In this document: piece after piece, positions 44,187 through 56,617 of the stretch
How the letters are laid out: each line of letters begins with the position of its first letter
Numbering within the stretch: the first letter of the stretch is position 1
NCBI GenBank assembly: GCA_024449915.1
Contig: JAMZAV010003190.1
Span: forward strand, 1-64,000
Source: Sweltsa coloradensis
Lineage: Eukaryota > Arthropoda > Insecta > Plecoptera > Chloroperlidae
Length of the DNA: 64,000 bases
Direction of reading: 5' to 3'
Position numbers and translations under genes: made by a program
Notes under the pieces: generated by a model
What the model was told of the DNA's origin: nothing
Databases searched by the model: none
Seen by the model: the letters and a program-made list of their open reading frames with translations, nothing else

Positions 44187-44550
44187 CGGGTTACTCCTAT
44201 TCGAATCTCTTCGGATCTCTTCATGTACATTTGTTTGTTAAATTGAATATAAAATAACGATTATACTCCATATTTGTACAGTTGTGGCAATGAAAACAAC
44301 CCACAACTGTTTTAATCTGTGAGTAACAAATTGAACTGTCCAGTTGTCAAGTAGTTTCATCGTCTCAACTGTTTCTTCATATAAATGAACAATATTTTTC
44401 TTTGTTGGATGTAATAAAGACAACCAGTGGCTTTGTTTGCCCTCAGTACAATTTCATTTCTTTCATGATAATTGCAGTAGAGTGTTGCTAGTTGGGCTAT
44501 ACAAAACAGATCCATTTCACGGGTTCGGGTTATCCGAATACGTGAGGGAC
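44187..44550. mobile_element. MITE family 3 (hAT-like ends), copy 1
   Basis: Inverted homolog of 57565-57954: shared 'AGAGTGTTGCTAG', 'GTGAGTAACAAATT' and 'ATATAAATGAACAAT'-type segments in opposite orientation. The outer sequences (TAGGGTACTCGGGTTACTC; GGGTTCGGGTTATCC) are similar to the TAGGGATGACATCGG end. No clear target duplication. Confidence 0.5.
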
Positions 44551-45594
44551 TGGAACCAAATTTCATATGTTGCTAGCCAATGTGATCCCTAGTAACAACT
44601 CACAACTGCCAAGTACATAATTATAAAACACAGTAGTATAATATTCGGTGGTGTAACACATCGACCAAGGCCCTGGTGCAAATACATCGAGTGGGCCCCC
44701 CTCTCTGCCTTGCTGACCTAAGTACACAAGTACTCGACTTTTGCATTTCCTCAAAGATATTAGTTCTCTGGCTGTTTGTCTAACCGAAGTAGTAGCGCGT
44801 CAATATAAATCCAATTAACTCTCCCGACAAGTCTGACATGTCACACATTCCTGGAGCCTATACCTAGTAGTTGCCTCCAAAGAGTGTTGCCTTGTGAAAT
44901 ATGTGCTTCTAGTTAATTATTAAGCACCAAAGACCGACATTGATTTAATATCAATGCATAATATTAATTAATAAGCACGAAAATTCGTAAAATTATTACC
45001 AACAATGTGAAAACTGCCGCCTTGTTATATTCATCTTTGCGGAAATATGACCGTGACAGATGATAAGGCAATGTTGTTATTCACAACTGCAAGTGTATGT
45101 GCCCGTTATGAACAAGTCGCCCAAAAACACATAAGATATTTAACCCTGGACGATGCAGTATTTAAGAAATGTCGTAATAATGACTGTATTTACTTTGAAG
45201 TGCAGTGTACATTAAAATGCAACACAAGCCGTTTTATATGCGCTCGCGAGTCGTGACTCAATGTTATTTAAATGTTCTTAAACGACCGAAACTAAAATGG
45301 TCGATGCCGAGGAAAACATATCGTCGATTCGTCGATTGATCATTATTCCAATGATGACAATGTTTGTGACGATTCACTAACTGTAAACAGTCGAACAGTT
45401 TAAACAGTTCAGCCTGTCTCAGTCAGCCCAAGGTACCTAGTGACCAGGCCTACTCCGGGGGCCTCTCGACTGCACCAGTTGCACCGCCGATAGTTACACC
45501 ACCGATTACAAACAAAACAAATCATTAAACCGAAACAAATTTAATAAAATAACACTTTTATTTGGTTTGCAATGATGCAGCAATGATGACTAGA
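44551..45594. other. No gene recognised
   Basis: About 1 kb. Frames at 44563-44754 (minus) and 45047-45256 (plus) have no known domain. Several CG-containing stretches near 45230-45400. Confidence 0.4.
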
Positions 45595-45756
45595 GGCCAG
45601 ATTACGATCAGCTTTGGCTTGAGATGCCAACGCCAACCCAGAAGTTGGGACGTGTTAAAACATTTATGTTGACAATGCGGAAATGCAACAACCGTCAACT
45701 TCAACGTTCAACACGGCCCAAGTCGGCGTTGACCTGGCGCTGATCGTAATCTGGCC
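45595..45756. repeat. Short foldback element, 162 bp
   Basis: GGCCAGATTACGATCAGC at the left and its exact complement at the right (45739-45756), with further imperfect pairing inward. No target duplication identified. Confidence 0.7.
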
Positions 45757-45845
45757 GAGGATACAACAATCATACAAGATTTTTTTATACAATAGAAACA
45801 ATAAAATTTATAAAACAATACATATTTTACACACAACGTAATTAC

Positions 45846-46924
45846 CAGTGGCACTTTTAGGCCTAGGCGCATTCTCGTTCTAGGGGCCCCCAGATATGAC
45901 GAGAGTTCCAGATGACGTCATGGTGGGCTGTGGTGGGCAAACTATGTCATGGCGCTAGATAAACACATGCTTGTTTTGATTACATTCTAATATCCTCAAA
46001 GCTGCATTACATTTGGCTGTGCCAATCGATTAAATATGCACTGTTGTTATTGTTTTCGAAGATATTTGTAAAACAATACAACACAAAAGCTGGGACCCTA
46101 TAAAAGCAAGTCCAAGGGCTATATGTTAGCAATGGACACTTAAGGCCTGCTGTTCCCTGGTAAAGTGCATTGTATTAAATACTAGCAGCTGTTGCATTAC
46201 ATAGGATGCCGGAAGTAGTACGTGCACCCTAACGTAAGCATTGTCAACAACAATTATTGCAATGTTATTGCAAGAACAACGATCCAAAATATTGATCGGT
46301 TGTGCTGTATGAATTTTCTCTCTAGTCGATGAAAAATTCTTGATTTCTTCCTCGCCGCCTATCATATTCATAGCCATGTTAAAATTGAATTTGTTTCCTA
46401 CCAAGCGCCTAAGCTTGTCAAGACTGCCCCACCACAGCCTTGCTGAAACTCTCGTCAAATACAGTATTTATTACCAAATACTGTAATAGACGCTCTTTTA
46501 CTGTTTGCTCTCGTATATCACTAGACTGTAATTGGTACATGATTATTTATAAGTAAACATGGATTAGTATTATTAAAATAATTTATTACAATATGACCAT
46601 GACAATAACATGACAATAACATGACAATATCACATTGCAATCTCTTTGTGCCCTGTGATATCATGTATACCAGTTCCAACTGTGTGGAATTATAATCCAC
46701 ATGACCAAATGTAGAAACAATTTTACATCTTTGTCCGACGATTTTCGTGATAGTGCGTCAAGGGATACTCCTTTTCCGCAATGAATAACATAAGGAGACA
46801 ACTAATTGACAGTTTTGCCAAAACAGTGCAGGAAAATGTAAGAAAATTAATTTGTTAATGATCTTTTAATAGGGGCCCCAAAATTTCTCGGCGCCTAGGA
46901 TCTAAAATAACAAATGTGCCACTG
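45846..46924. mobile_element. hAT-like non-autonomous element, 1.08 kb
   Basis: Ends CAGTGGCAC / GTGCCACTG, each followed inward by TTTTAG, CCTAGGCGC, TCTCG and GGGGCCCC blocks in the same order. Flanks GTAATTAC (45838-45845) and GTAATAAA (46925-46932) match at 6 of 8. No transposase; the minus frame 46126-46458 has no recognised domain. Confidence 0.7.
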
Positions 46925-47800
46925 GTAATAAAATGTCACTAAAACTAATTTATTTTCTTTCAATTTTGGACAACAAACACTTCGTAAAGCCCTGCAACTC
47001 AATGCTCATATTTTCATAATATTTATTTATTTAGACTGTATTTGAATGTTTTGTGTTTTATATTGCATAATTATGATCTCTGGGTTGGGGTGACAAGGAT
47101 CGCCGACAGAAAATGATCCTTGTGATTCGTCACCCTTGGCCGCTTGCGGAGAATAATGTTTGAAGCAAGTTCTTCTTATGTTGATTTAATAACGACGACA
47201 TGCCAAGTGAATTTGCATGTTTATGTTTGATGTATAGCCTACTATGTGCATGTGCAGATTGGTTTGTACATGGGCTTCAATTAACCTTGGACTACATCCA
47301 ATACTCGCTTTGCTTGTGTGGGCACACTGTCCAACATATGACCGACGATATTATGCTCGTACCTAGCTAAACAGGTGACCAACATTGACCTGTTGCAGCT
47401 AGTGAACCACAGGTTGTCTATTTCTAAGACTTGCTTGAATATTACGAAGCCAAGTTCTAGACCACAGCTAGCTGAGACTGGCCAGCTCAGTCAATGTCTG
47501 TGCGCCCTTATGGTCAAAGATCTTGTAAAATGTACAAGGTATAACAAACGCATTTATGAAAATGTTATATTATTGCTCTGGTTCGCCTCTTGTTACAAAG
47601 ACCCAGTCTCTAATATGAGCGATGCTTGCTGTACTGTAGTTTTTCGTCGATCGAGCAATATCTTTTTGTACACGTCAATAGCATTGAGTTACAGGTCTTT
47701 ACGAAGTGTTTGTTGCCTAATATTTTACAACCTACATAATTATACACTTAAAAAATACAGTTAAAAATTAAAAACACAATAAAAGATTAAAACAATATTT
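46925..47800. other. No gene recognised
   Basis: Contains a 129-codon frame at 47375-47764 with no recognisable domain. I treat it as unsupported. Confidence 0.4.
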
Positions 47801-48143
47801 AGTGCTCAAAGTGGGGTGGGGAATGGCATCCAGCCTTGTTTTGATACGGCCATTACTTTTTATCAGATTTCTCAGCCTGACTTTCTACCCGACCTGGACA
47901 CATGTTGAATATTACGTTCACATCCCTCGCTTTTAGGATAACAATCAATGTTATTTCTCACAATTATAGGCATTGAATGCCGTCAGTGTTGAGTTTGACG
48001 CCATGTTTTGCTTTTTGGCACTTACAACACACATTTGTTGATAATTCAAGACACAAAGTTTTGAGTTTTGATCATAGACTTGCAATTTTATGTGCCTGCT
48101 AACCTATGCCATCCCACCACCTTTTATTTCCACTTTGAGCACT
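47801..48143. mobile_element. MITE-like inverted-repeat element, 343 bp
   Basis: AGTGCTCAAAGTGG at the left and its complement CCACTTTGAGCACT at the right, with inner 'GGAATGGCAT' and 'ATGCCATCCC' blocks also paired. Target duplication not clear. Confidence 0.7.
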
Positions 48144-48959
48144 GATAAAACCATACACAAAAAGTAAATTAAAATATTTTTAATTGGTTTTAAAACAGTA
48201 TTTAAAATACCGCCATACCGCTACCAATACAACAGCAGACCAACGTGACATCTTTTAAAAAATTGTTAAAATATTTCGTGATAAAAACAACAAGTATTAT
48301 TTATACAATAGATTTATTTATTTATTAATTTAATTTTTAATATTTTTGCATATGGATAAAATGAAGAAACAAAGGTGCAAGAACCCCAACAACATATCAA
48401 AGCCACCTTCAAAACTAGTTAGAATAAAATAAATTAAAATCAAGTGTATGACAAGACAGATTAGGGGACACTGGGTCAATCATGAACGTCCACACGCAAA
48501 ATGGTCCTTGGTATTATGCGGTTTCATGTCAAGTGTTCTGGTTTGATGGACATAACGTCTGCGATATTTCACCCGTGGTCGGGGGTTAAACGAGGTTTGC
48601 ATGACTTCTTTCAATGCATGTTATTTTGTAAAATAACAGAAATGGTGTTCTCAGAAAATAGAAGAAGAAGAAGTTCTTCATTTTCATCTCTAATTGTTCG
48701 TTTGCAAATAAAATGCACACACGAGATGCCAAGATGCATTTCAATGCCAAGGACGTACTTCTTTGATCGTGACATGAGTCTAACAAATATGAAATCATAT
48801 CGATGTTTTATTGTACTTTGCACGTTGTTATTTTATTTCATTATTTGAACGAAGTGTGTTTCTGTAAAGCTGTGAACAATGGTAGGCGTAAAGTACTAGC
48901 TCACTACACAAGTGAGTTGAGATATTACATTCGGGCCATTTTCGAATATGACATCTAGT
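48144..48959. other. No gene recognised
   Basis: Overlapping frames at 48501-48848 on both strands; none carries a known motif. Confidence 0.4.
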
Positions 48960-49180
48960 CTAATTATACGTATACCGGTATAAATTAGAATTGGGCATTC
49001 GGCCCTGGACATACAAACTGAATATATGTCGACCGGGACATACTTGATAATTAGACATTTTGCTGTAGGACTTATGTCTTGGACCATACTATGGAGCGTG
49101 GACATTTTCGTATATGGACCATTAATCGATTTGACCTTTTGACGTATGGACATGTACTGTACCCAGTGTCCCATAAGCGA
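48960..49180 (+). repeat. Degenerate GGACAT-type minisatellite
   Basis: Variants of 'TGGACAT' recur every ~20-25 bp (near 49008, 49038, 49053, 49068, 49080, 49102, 49117, 49146) with irregular spacers. An old diverged tandem array. Confidence 0.45.
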
Positions 49181-49278
49181 GTGACAACAACAGCTAGATA
49201 TTTGACAAACATGTGATAAAATTGTTTTTTGTATTTTGTTGTGAATGAATTGATGCTCCGGGTTTTGTCGTCTCTTAA

Positions 49279-49875
49279 AAGGCGGATCCACACAAAAACA
49301 TAATAAATAGTCAAATTTAAGGTTTAATGCATAGTCTGCAAGGGCGTCGGTACACATAGAAACGTATGCATACAGAATTTAGGCCAAGATAATACTATGT
49401 CACTCTTCCAAGTTTTTAGAAGTGTGTGGCCAAATACTGCACTGCATTTAATTCGAAGGTTATCCTTGGAGATATTATGTCCAAGATAATGTCACTCTTG
49501 TAAGTTTTTATAAGTGAGTATCCTTTTTGCTAAGGATTTAATGGTTATCCCTAGAGACAACATATATTCTTATCAATCAGTGTTGATAAATATGCAAACT
49601 ATGTTCCAATCCCTGCCAACGTTACTGATCTGTATAGAGCAGTAGTTGACTATGTTGTCTAACCTTTACGTAGGTTAGGTTGTAGTTTGACTCGGAAGTT
49701 TTCCGTTCGTTGTTCGTAGAGTTGGAAATAAAGCAATGCATTATGCATTATAACCAGCATGTGTGCATGAACTTATGCACGTATGTACATGAAGAGCATG
49801 TTCCCCATGTTCCAACATAACGACTACGCATTAAACAATACATTTTAAAAATTATGTTTCTGTGTGGATCCACAT
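49279..49875. mobile_element. TTAA MITE family 2, copy 2 (uninterrupted)
   Basis: 597 bp flanked by TTAA (49275-49278, 49876-49879). Ends AAGGCGGATCCACACA and TGTGTGGATCCACAT, with paired 'AAAACATAAT'/'ATTATGTTT' inward. Homolog of 15036-16019 without the hAT insertion. Confidence 0.75.
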
Positions 49876-49879
49876 TTAA

Positions 49880-52173
49880 TAGAGAGACGACCCCTTGTAG
49901 CATCTTGAGCATATATCTCATCATATACCCAGGCACGATACAGGGAATACACATAGAATTGGATGGTTACCTGTAAAACTAGTAAATAGGAAAAATATTC
50001 GTGTATATTATGTTACACGTGTGTTCATGGTGTGAGGGCGAGTATATTGGGGGGGCCGGGGTGGCTGAATCAGCACGTTGGCTTATAAAAATACCCCCCC
50101 CCCCCTTGTGTCGCTGTTTTTTTCCCTTAAATGTCAGCCATGCTTCTTTTTTCTCATTTTTGATAAATAATTGCGGAATCCTGACATGTTGGTTTACAAC
50201 GTAAAAGAGGCGGAAGAATTCCTGCTAATTAATATCGCTGGTGGTCGACAGAGTACTCGACGAATTATATGTCAGAGACTGCATACCTTCAATGAATACC
50301 CACATTATTGAAAATAATGTGGGCGGTTTTGAAATGATTCGAGCAGGTACTGTTAACAACCTAACATGGGTCTGACTATTAGAGTACTTTGCAGTTGCCT
50401 AGACATGAAAGGTATACGCTTGTAAGATGCGCTGTTTTGTTACAATGAGCTGATTAAAAAGTTATAATTCAATAACGATTATGTTTGCGTTTGAATGTAG
50501 GAACACACATTGTCTGTAGGTCCTGGGGGGGGGGGGGGCGATGCCAATAACCAGGAGGTGCAGTCGCCCCCCTTAGTGTCGTCTCTGAATCTGTAATCGC
50601 GAGTGCCGTTGGTTGAACGCACGGGCAGGACGCTTTGTTGTAGGATGGTGAATTTTAACACCAACTTAATAATTAAAGCCGGAGTAATGGTAACGAGCAT
50701 TACATTTGCTAAGGCAGGGGGAGGGGGGGGGGGGACACTTTGCCCTCCCCCGTTCCTCCCTATTTGCACTCATGCCTATTTTCCTAGCGTGGCATAGGTG
50801 TGCGCATATATCGATGAATGGTGCGGTCACAAGGATAGCTCATGAAACGGGAAACATTAATGACAAAATGGATTTGAATGGCAACAAAAACTCGTCAAAA
50901 AACAATTAATAAACAATATTTTTTCGGTTTTTCGGACATTGATCCACGTTAATGAAGGTTGGCATGGGTGTTATTACACCATGCATCATTAACCCAGAGC
51001 AATGTCCCAAAAACTGTTGAATATTATTACGCGATGCGAAAGCCTTAGGAATAATATATTATGTTCTTTTGGTAGCCTGTACACCATCAACAATAATAAG
51101 CAAAGCAACTAGTTGCATCTACTAGACCCAACCCTTGATTTACCTCTGGTCAATGGAGTACATGGGATTATAGTAGTACCTATGGTACATGCACTCTTTT
51201 CGGAGGCCTACTGCAGGCAACCAACTTGTTGTATGACGTAGGCCTACTTTAAACTGTGTTGAAAGGTTTGGTGATGTTATTACTTGTTTTACAATGTTGA
51301 TTTTACACCCAGCCATTATCACAACACAACATGGATAAGAAAATTATTGCCCTGTAAATATGTCAGAAACTAGATGAAATATCTAGGAGGCAGTGGTTTC
51401 GTCAATGTTGTTGTTTTGCTGGGTGCTATGTGAGATATCTAGTGGTTTGATTTTTATCAGTGATTCAAGAGACTGTTTCAAGTTTGACGTATGCCTAGCT
51501 AGTAAAACATTTGTTTTTAAAATCCTTCGTGTTATCGGATCAGCCCATCAGCCTACAAATACGTACATGTCTAGTGCCAAGTTATTTGCATTGTGAGGTT
51601 AGGAAACTAACAGGCCTAAGCCTACCTGTAGCCCTACCCTAGGTTGGGTAGGCATAGGCTTGGTACCTTCCAAGTAGGGAGGACAAGCCACAGGTTGTTT
51701 AGAAAATTATAATTAAAACGTTTCAAATTTAAAGAACAGAAGTGGTGATACCACCACCGTACCAGTAGACCATACGTTCAATTTGCAACGTTTTACTTTG
51801 TTTGTTTCTTACACAATCTGTGACTTGTCCTCATTTCAATTTTATTTACTTATCATCTATCCTGATCAGTTATAAAAACTGATTAATTTGTTTCATTGAA
51901 GTAGAGGGCCCTAGAGTGGCCAAGTAATTGATTGCAAGGGTTGTCAGCGGAAAAAGTCTCCGCTGACTTTGCTGCAAGCAAAAGCAAACAAAAACCAATA
52001 CTTTTGTAAAAAATATGTTGACCAAAGATTACACACATTGGCGAGGCTTAAAATAAGCCCCAAACTAAAGCAAATTATTTGCCCAACTTCACAACTGCAT
52101 CATCTAATTAGACAGAATAGAAACTTAAAAAATCAAGAGTTTTCACACAATTAACTTATGTTTTTTCTTACAG
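49880..52173. other. Gene-poor stretch with C/G runs
   Basis: About 2.3 kb. C-run at 50092, G-runs at 50525 and 50717. Near 50050 'GGTGGCTGAATCAGCACGTT' looks like a tRNA box-A remnant. No supported gene. Confidence 0.45.
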
Positions 52174-52368
52174 AACCAACAGACTTGGGCCTACATAGAA
52201 AGCCTACAAGTTAAAATTTTCAAATGCGATGAACGTTTGAAACATGACGAGACTAAAATGACAACACTAGACACAGTGAGCTTTGGATAACCAGAGCCTC
52301 CTACTCCAACACCTGTGAATGCAGAGTTCCAGCTTTATACACTTGCACATCTCTCTGCTCTTCAACAG
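52174..52368 (+). pseudogene. Exon-like repeat, copy 1
   Basis: Preceded by TTTTTTCTTACAG and followed by GTTTCAG, plausible splice sites. The 195 bases are a whole number of codons. In frame 0 they read NQQTWAYIESLQVKIFKCDE, then a stop at codon 39, then PEPPTPTPVNAEF and LAHLSALQQ. The sequence is related to 59786-59933, including 'GACTAAAATGA' and 'CTGCTCTTC.ACAG' at the 3' edge, so this is part of a repeated unit with splice-like edges rather than a unique host exon. Protein family not recognised. Confidence 0.3.
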
Positions 52369-52844
52369 GTTTCAGGTATCTATGCAATGGTTAATTAATG
52401 TCTTTGCTACTGTTAAGAGTGATGAGTTATAGAGTAGCAACAGCTTACCTATCAGAGTAGGTAGGTAAACGTATGAATTGGCGTCAAGTGTGAAGCAAGA
52501 GACCTTCAAACAACAGTTTGGGAGAAAAGACAATTGTCTGAATTTAAAAAGTTTGTAAACATAACTAAGCTCAAGCACTAATTAAGCAACTGAGAGAGAG
52601 TTTGAGTAGTTCTGAAACGATGAACCCTACGACAACATACCAAACCACATTGAGCAACAATAATAATTGACCTTAAAAGGTAATTAATATTTGCTAGAGC
52701 ACCGAATTTACAATGCATGGCATGTTAATGCAATGAAAACAAGTTAGCTGCACACAGTTGAAACACACTACATAGGCCACAAACAACTTTATACACTGTC
52801 ATGATTTTCTGTTGCTTAACGTCTCTATTATTCCAATGTCGTTT

Positions 52845-52923
52845 TGAAAACGACGATTCGAACCCACATCCTTCTAATGTCATACGCTTCGAGCATGCCC
52901 CCAAATCGTATGAGCCACCATGG
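52845..52923 (-). repeat. tRNA-like SINE head
   Basis: Minus strand: A-box-like TGGTGGCTCATACGATTTGG and a perfect box B GGTTCGAATC about 35-40 bases apart, with a weak anticodon-arm pair. No terminator and poor acceptor pairing, so it is a SINE fragment rather than a working tRNA gene. Confidence 0.5.
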
Positions 52924-54349
52924 ACGTTAGAACAATGAATGAAATGAATTAAAATTTCAACAAACTCAACGTCTGAACCATGGAACATGGGCTAAACAAG
53001 CTCGGGCACTAAGGTTCCCGATATCAGGAGCGAAAGTTACTTTCAACAAATTATCGAAGATGAACACACACAATCTTAGCTTGCATTACCATAAAATCTT
53101 CTTGCAAAGGTGCCAAGACTTGGCTGTACTTGTACAGTACACAAAAATAATCGCAGACTTTACTCGCCGACCCGCCGGGTCTACCAAAACATTATGTACT
53201 ATAAGGGCGATGTCAACACAAAAACAAATCATCTGACCTGAAGTCTAGTTTGGTTTGTATTGTGAGATGTGAGTGTAACACGCACAAATCAAATGGACGT
53301 CCCCGTTGAAAGCGATGCAGCTTGCTCCCTAATCAAGTAACTACTTGATAAAAACAACCAAGGTTGCAAACAAAAACACTTGCAACCTCAAGATTCACAG
53401 GGGCAAGGAAAATGCAGTTATAAAAGATAAATTTGCAAAAGTTGGAATTATAAATACGAATGTATAATGCATTAAAACAACTTTTTTTAATTCCATCTTA
53501 GTATTTGAGATTTTGTAAATAAATACAGAAGGTAAACAAACAAATATTTTGACAAAATGTAGTGCAAGACAAGAGCCCAACTAACAACAATGCGACCAAC
53601 TTGCATCGCACAGCAACAAAAACACGTCATCCTATTATTCAGCAAAATAAAAAAAATGATTTAAGAGTTCAGAAGCATTATAGAAAAAATATTAACATGT
53701 TAAGACTGGATTCAGTGGTAAATAGATCAACATAGTTTGTTTTCTTTGGAGATAGTGGCATGGCTAAAGGCTAGGCCTTAATTGTTTTTAAGATTGTTGT
53801 AGAACAACGAATATTACAGAAATGCTGATTTGTCAGCGAAGACAGGCTTCCCAGTAGTCACAACGTCGAGTTGGGGGTAGGTCGTAGGACTTGGCCTTCA
53901 AGAGTGGGGCTTGGTGTGTGCACCACCCTAATCAGCCCTAACAGGGATTTACACCCCCCACAACCTGATAAATGACAATACCCTTAGCTACAATCCCTGG
54001 CCCACCAGCTGGTCCAGGGAGGTACGATGAAAGCGCTGAACGCCAACCGGTAAAGCAAAGTCTTCGGGGAACCGTTCTGTGTATTATACAGACGTCGCAG
54101 TTTTCCACTTCTTGTAGGGTCAGCTTGGGGTTTGCAACCAAAATATGTTCCCACTTCTTTCTATCCTCTTACTCTCTTAGGACGTGCTTTCTACATCAAC
54201 ACAGGTGTGAGAAAAATCACTTAATATAATGGTCATCAGTTGAGAACTATTTCATTTTCTTTCTTTCACTCTTCTTATGACACATTGTTTCTAGAGTTTT
54301 CATTGTATGGTATTGTTGACTGTTATTTATTACACAAGTCCTATTGTTA
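52924..54349. other. No gene recognised
   Basis: About 1.4 kb, moderately GC-rich around 53850-54100. Frames at 53938-54141 (minus) and 53972-54229 (plus) overlap and have no known motif. Confidence 0.4.
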
Positions 54350-54453
54350 ATATTTAATACAATCCAGAAATTAAAAAATCCATCCCGATCGGGGTACGAA
54401 CCCGAGTCTCCCACTTTCTGGGTGGACGCCTTAGCCAACTAGACCACCGAGAC
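54350..54453 (-). repeat. SINE-2 (tRNA-derived) copy
   Basis: Minus strand: CGGTGGTCTAGTTGGCTAAG (A box/D arm), a CCCAC/GTGGG anticodon stem with a loop whose anticodon would be AGA (Ser), and box B GGGTTCGTACCCC. Body continues 'TTTCTGGATTGTATTAAATA'. Confidence 0.7.
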
Positions 54454-55478
54454 GGTAACTATTTAACTTCTGTATTGTCGTTACATTATAGAACTTGAAT
54501 GGATGGAACTATTGTGTTGCAATTGTTATGGACTATGTACACAATTGGTTGGGATGATATAAATATCACTTGATTCTGAACGTACAAGAGTTATTAAATA
54601 TTTGGAATATTACAAAAGAAAACTTTCTTTATAAAACAATGAAAATATCACTGGAATCAACACTATTTGTCCGATACAAAAACAACTTCATCAATCGTCA
54701 ATAAAATACAAACTTGACAATAATTCAACACAAGAAACTTTTAAAGTTGTTTTCCAACCACCTGTTCAACACCGAATGACAAAAATGTAACTTTGACCTA
54801 TTCGACTATGCATGTTTTAAACTTGATGGACTATTACTAATCACAAGACGAGACGAGAGCCTCGGACAACCTGAGCTTCCTTCATTGATCCCGAGTCGTT
54901 ATTGAAACAGTTATCAAAGACTCGTAAATATGTCGATGTGGGAATAAGAGAAAAGAATGGCAGACCTGTACACCACTGAACCGGGAGGGCCATGAGATGG
55001 TCAAGATACCCTCCGGAATTGTCCGAATCTCACAACACACGTCCACCGGGAAAAATAATGTGCACAACACAATCATTCTAGAATCTAGATCATTCTAGGA
55101 GTATTAGTATTAGAAAGTTGTCCAGTCCATGAGACTTCAAGTTACATCCAAAAGAAAGGTTTGAAGAAGAATAAAAACAAAATGTAGCCTACATAGTAGG
55201 GCATTGCCCAGTTATCAGAACCAAACATTGCATTTGGCAACAGATGATACCCCAGCATAAAGAACAAACGACAACTCCTGAATGGAATCAAAAGTTCTCC
55301 GAAGCATTTGCTTAGGCCAGCCCTGCAGAAGAAATTGCGTAAACCCATTTCATATATTCAAATTGATTACTTGAACCTTGCCGCTGTAAGTAACACAAAA
55401 AAGTGCTTCCCAGATGCACGGTATTATTTGTCATTATATTGGATAAACTTAAGTCAAACTGTATTGGAATTATTTTAA
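54454..55478. other. No gene recognised
   Basis: About 1 kb. Only short frames without motif. Confidence 0.4.
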
Positions 55479-55547
55479 GCCAACCAGGATTTGAACCTGG
55501 GTCTCCCACACTCCAGGTGGGCGCCTAAGCCAACTGCACCACCGAGA
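55479..55547 (-). repeat. SINE-2 (tRNA-derived) copy
   Basis: Minus strand: CTCGGTGGTGCAGTTGGCTT, anticodon arm CCCAC-CTGGAGT-GTGGG (anticodon GGA, Ser), box B GGTTCAAATCC. Best-preserved tRNA arm of the family, but no acceptor-stem pairing or terminator. Confidence 0.7.
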
Positions 55548-56327
55548 AAACTACTGGTTAATTTAGTTGAATAGACAGAATAAAAATGTTGATGCATTAT
55601 AGATCTGAATGGATCGAGAAATGTGTTGGTATTATTGGCCTATTGGATTCAGCCTACCATTGAAAATATATTGTCAACCAACCAATCACATTGATCAAGG
55701 AATTTGTGCCACAAAGAAGGGCTCAAATCAGAAAAAAACATTCACAAATTATGAGATGTAATAATATAAAATTCTGTTGTTTAAAAAGGTTTTGTTGCAA
55801 TAGTTTTATTTGCAATAGGCCTAGATAGAGTAAACCCAAGGTTGTCCACAATTATAAATAAATGTGCATTATCTCTGAATATAAGTAGGCAACAGATGAG
55901 CAGTTGACCTTGTACGGAAGTGAACCAAGTGGGCATACTAATATTAAATTAAAATGTGTATGATGGCATAGAAACCAGCCCAGTTGTACTTGTGTACGGT
56001 CAAGTTCGATCTCTGCTAGAGTTCACTAGGACCGGAGTGATCAAGATGACCTTGGTAAGAGTCATGGGGCAGAACCAGATCAAGCTTATGAGAACACATG
56101 GGTTCCGTCTAATGGAAAGGATTGACAATAAAGAAGGAACAATTGGCCAATTAGACATTTACCATTTGCTGCGATGTGAAATATTAAGTCTTTAAAGCCA
56201 CTAAGTTCAAGTTCTTTATTAATTCTTGAATTTGAACATTGTACATTTGAACAATGTATCAAAAATCACGAACGATCAATGAGCTTTCACACTGCTTGTT
56301 GCTTGCGACATTATCAGACAAAGATAG
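55548..56327. other. No gene recognised
   Basis: About 780 bp with a 79-codon frame at 55956-56195 that has no known motif. Confidence 0.4.
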
Positions 56328-56617
56328 TAAACCAAAGCGACTAAGCCAACCCTGTAGGTCCCGACACAATCGACGAGTATGAACGAAAACCAACCAGAGA
56401 TAAATATTTTTTAATAGGAACGAGCCAAACAACTTTGAATTTATTATGTGCCTCGCTACTAGGACGACTCCAAAGTTACCGTTTTCAAATTTCTAATACA
56501 ATAACTGATGGACTTAAGTCCAAATCAGAAGAAAAACTTCTGACTTTAGCGGGAATCGAACCCTGGACCTTCTGCATTGGAAGCAGATAGGCTAACAACA
56601 AGACCAATTAGCCACAC
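56328..56617 (-). repeat. SINE-1 with tRNA head, internally deleted
   Basis: Minus strand from the head at 56617: anticodon arm TCTGC-TTCCAAT-GCAGA, box B GGTTCGATTCCCG, body with 'CTTTGGAGTCGTCCTAG', then 'TCGTCGATTGTGTCGGGACC'. It lacks the ~65-bp segment around CGCGGATC and the ATTT tail. Confidence 0.8.

Larger units (their letters stand above)
41278..44195 (+). repeat. Duplicated unit Dup-A, copy 2
   Basis: About 2.9 kb. Homologous to 30447-31257 joined to 36903-39335. It has the hammerhead-like start (CTGGTGA 41330, GAAAC 41356), a local tandem duplication at 41515-41720, C- and G-runs (41784, 42137, 43527), a 310-bp MITE and an exon-like block at 43112. Confidence 0.85.

Noticed and set aside
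46126..46458. 110-codon minus frame as a hAT transposase
   Set aside because: No dimerisation or zinc-finger motif of hAT proteins; composition looks random.
48960..49180. CRISPR-like array from recurring TGGACAT
   Set aside because: Repeat is 7 bp and degenerate with irregular spacers, in animal DNA: a decayed minisatellite.
54350..55547. Functional serine tRNA genes
   Set aside because: Good internal boxes and anticodon arms, but no acceptor pairing or T-run terminator, and they are joined to a shared non-tRNA body: SINE heads.
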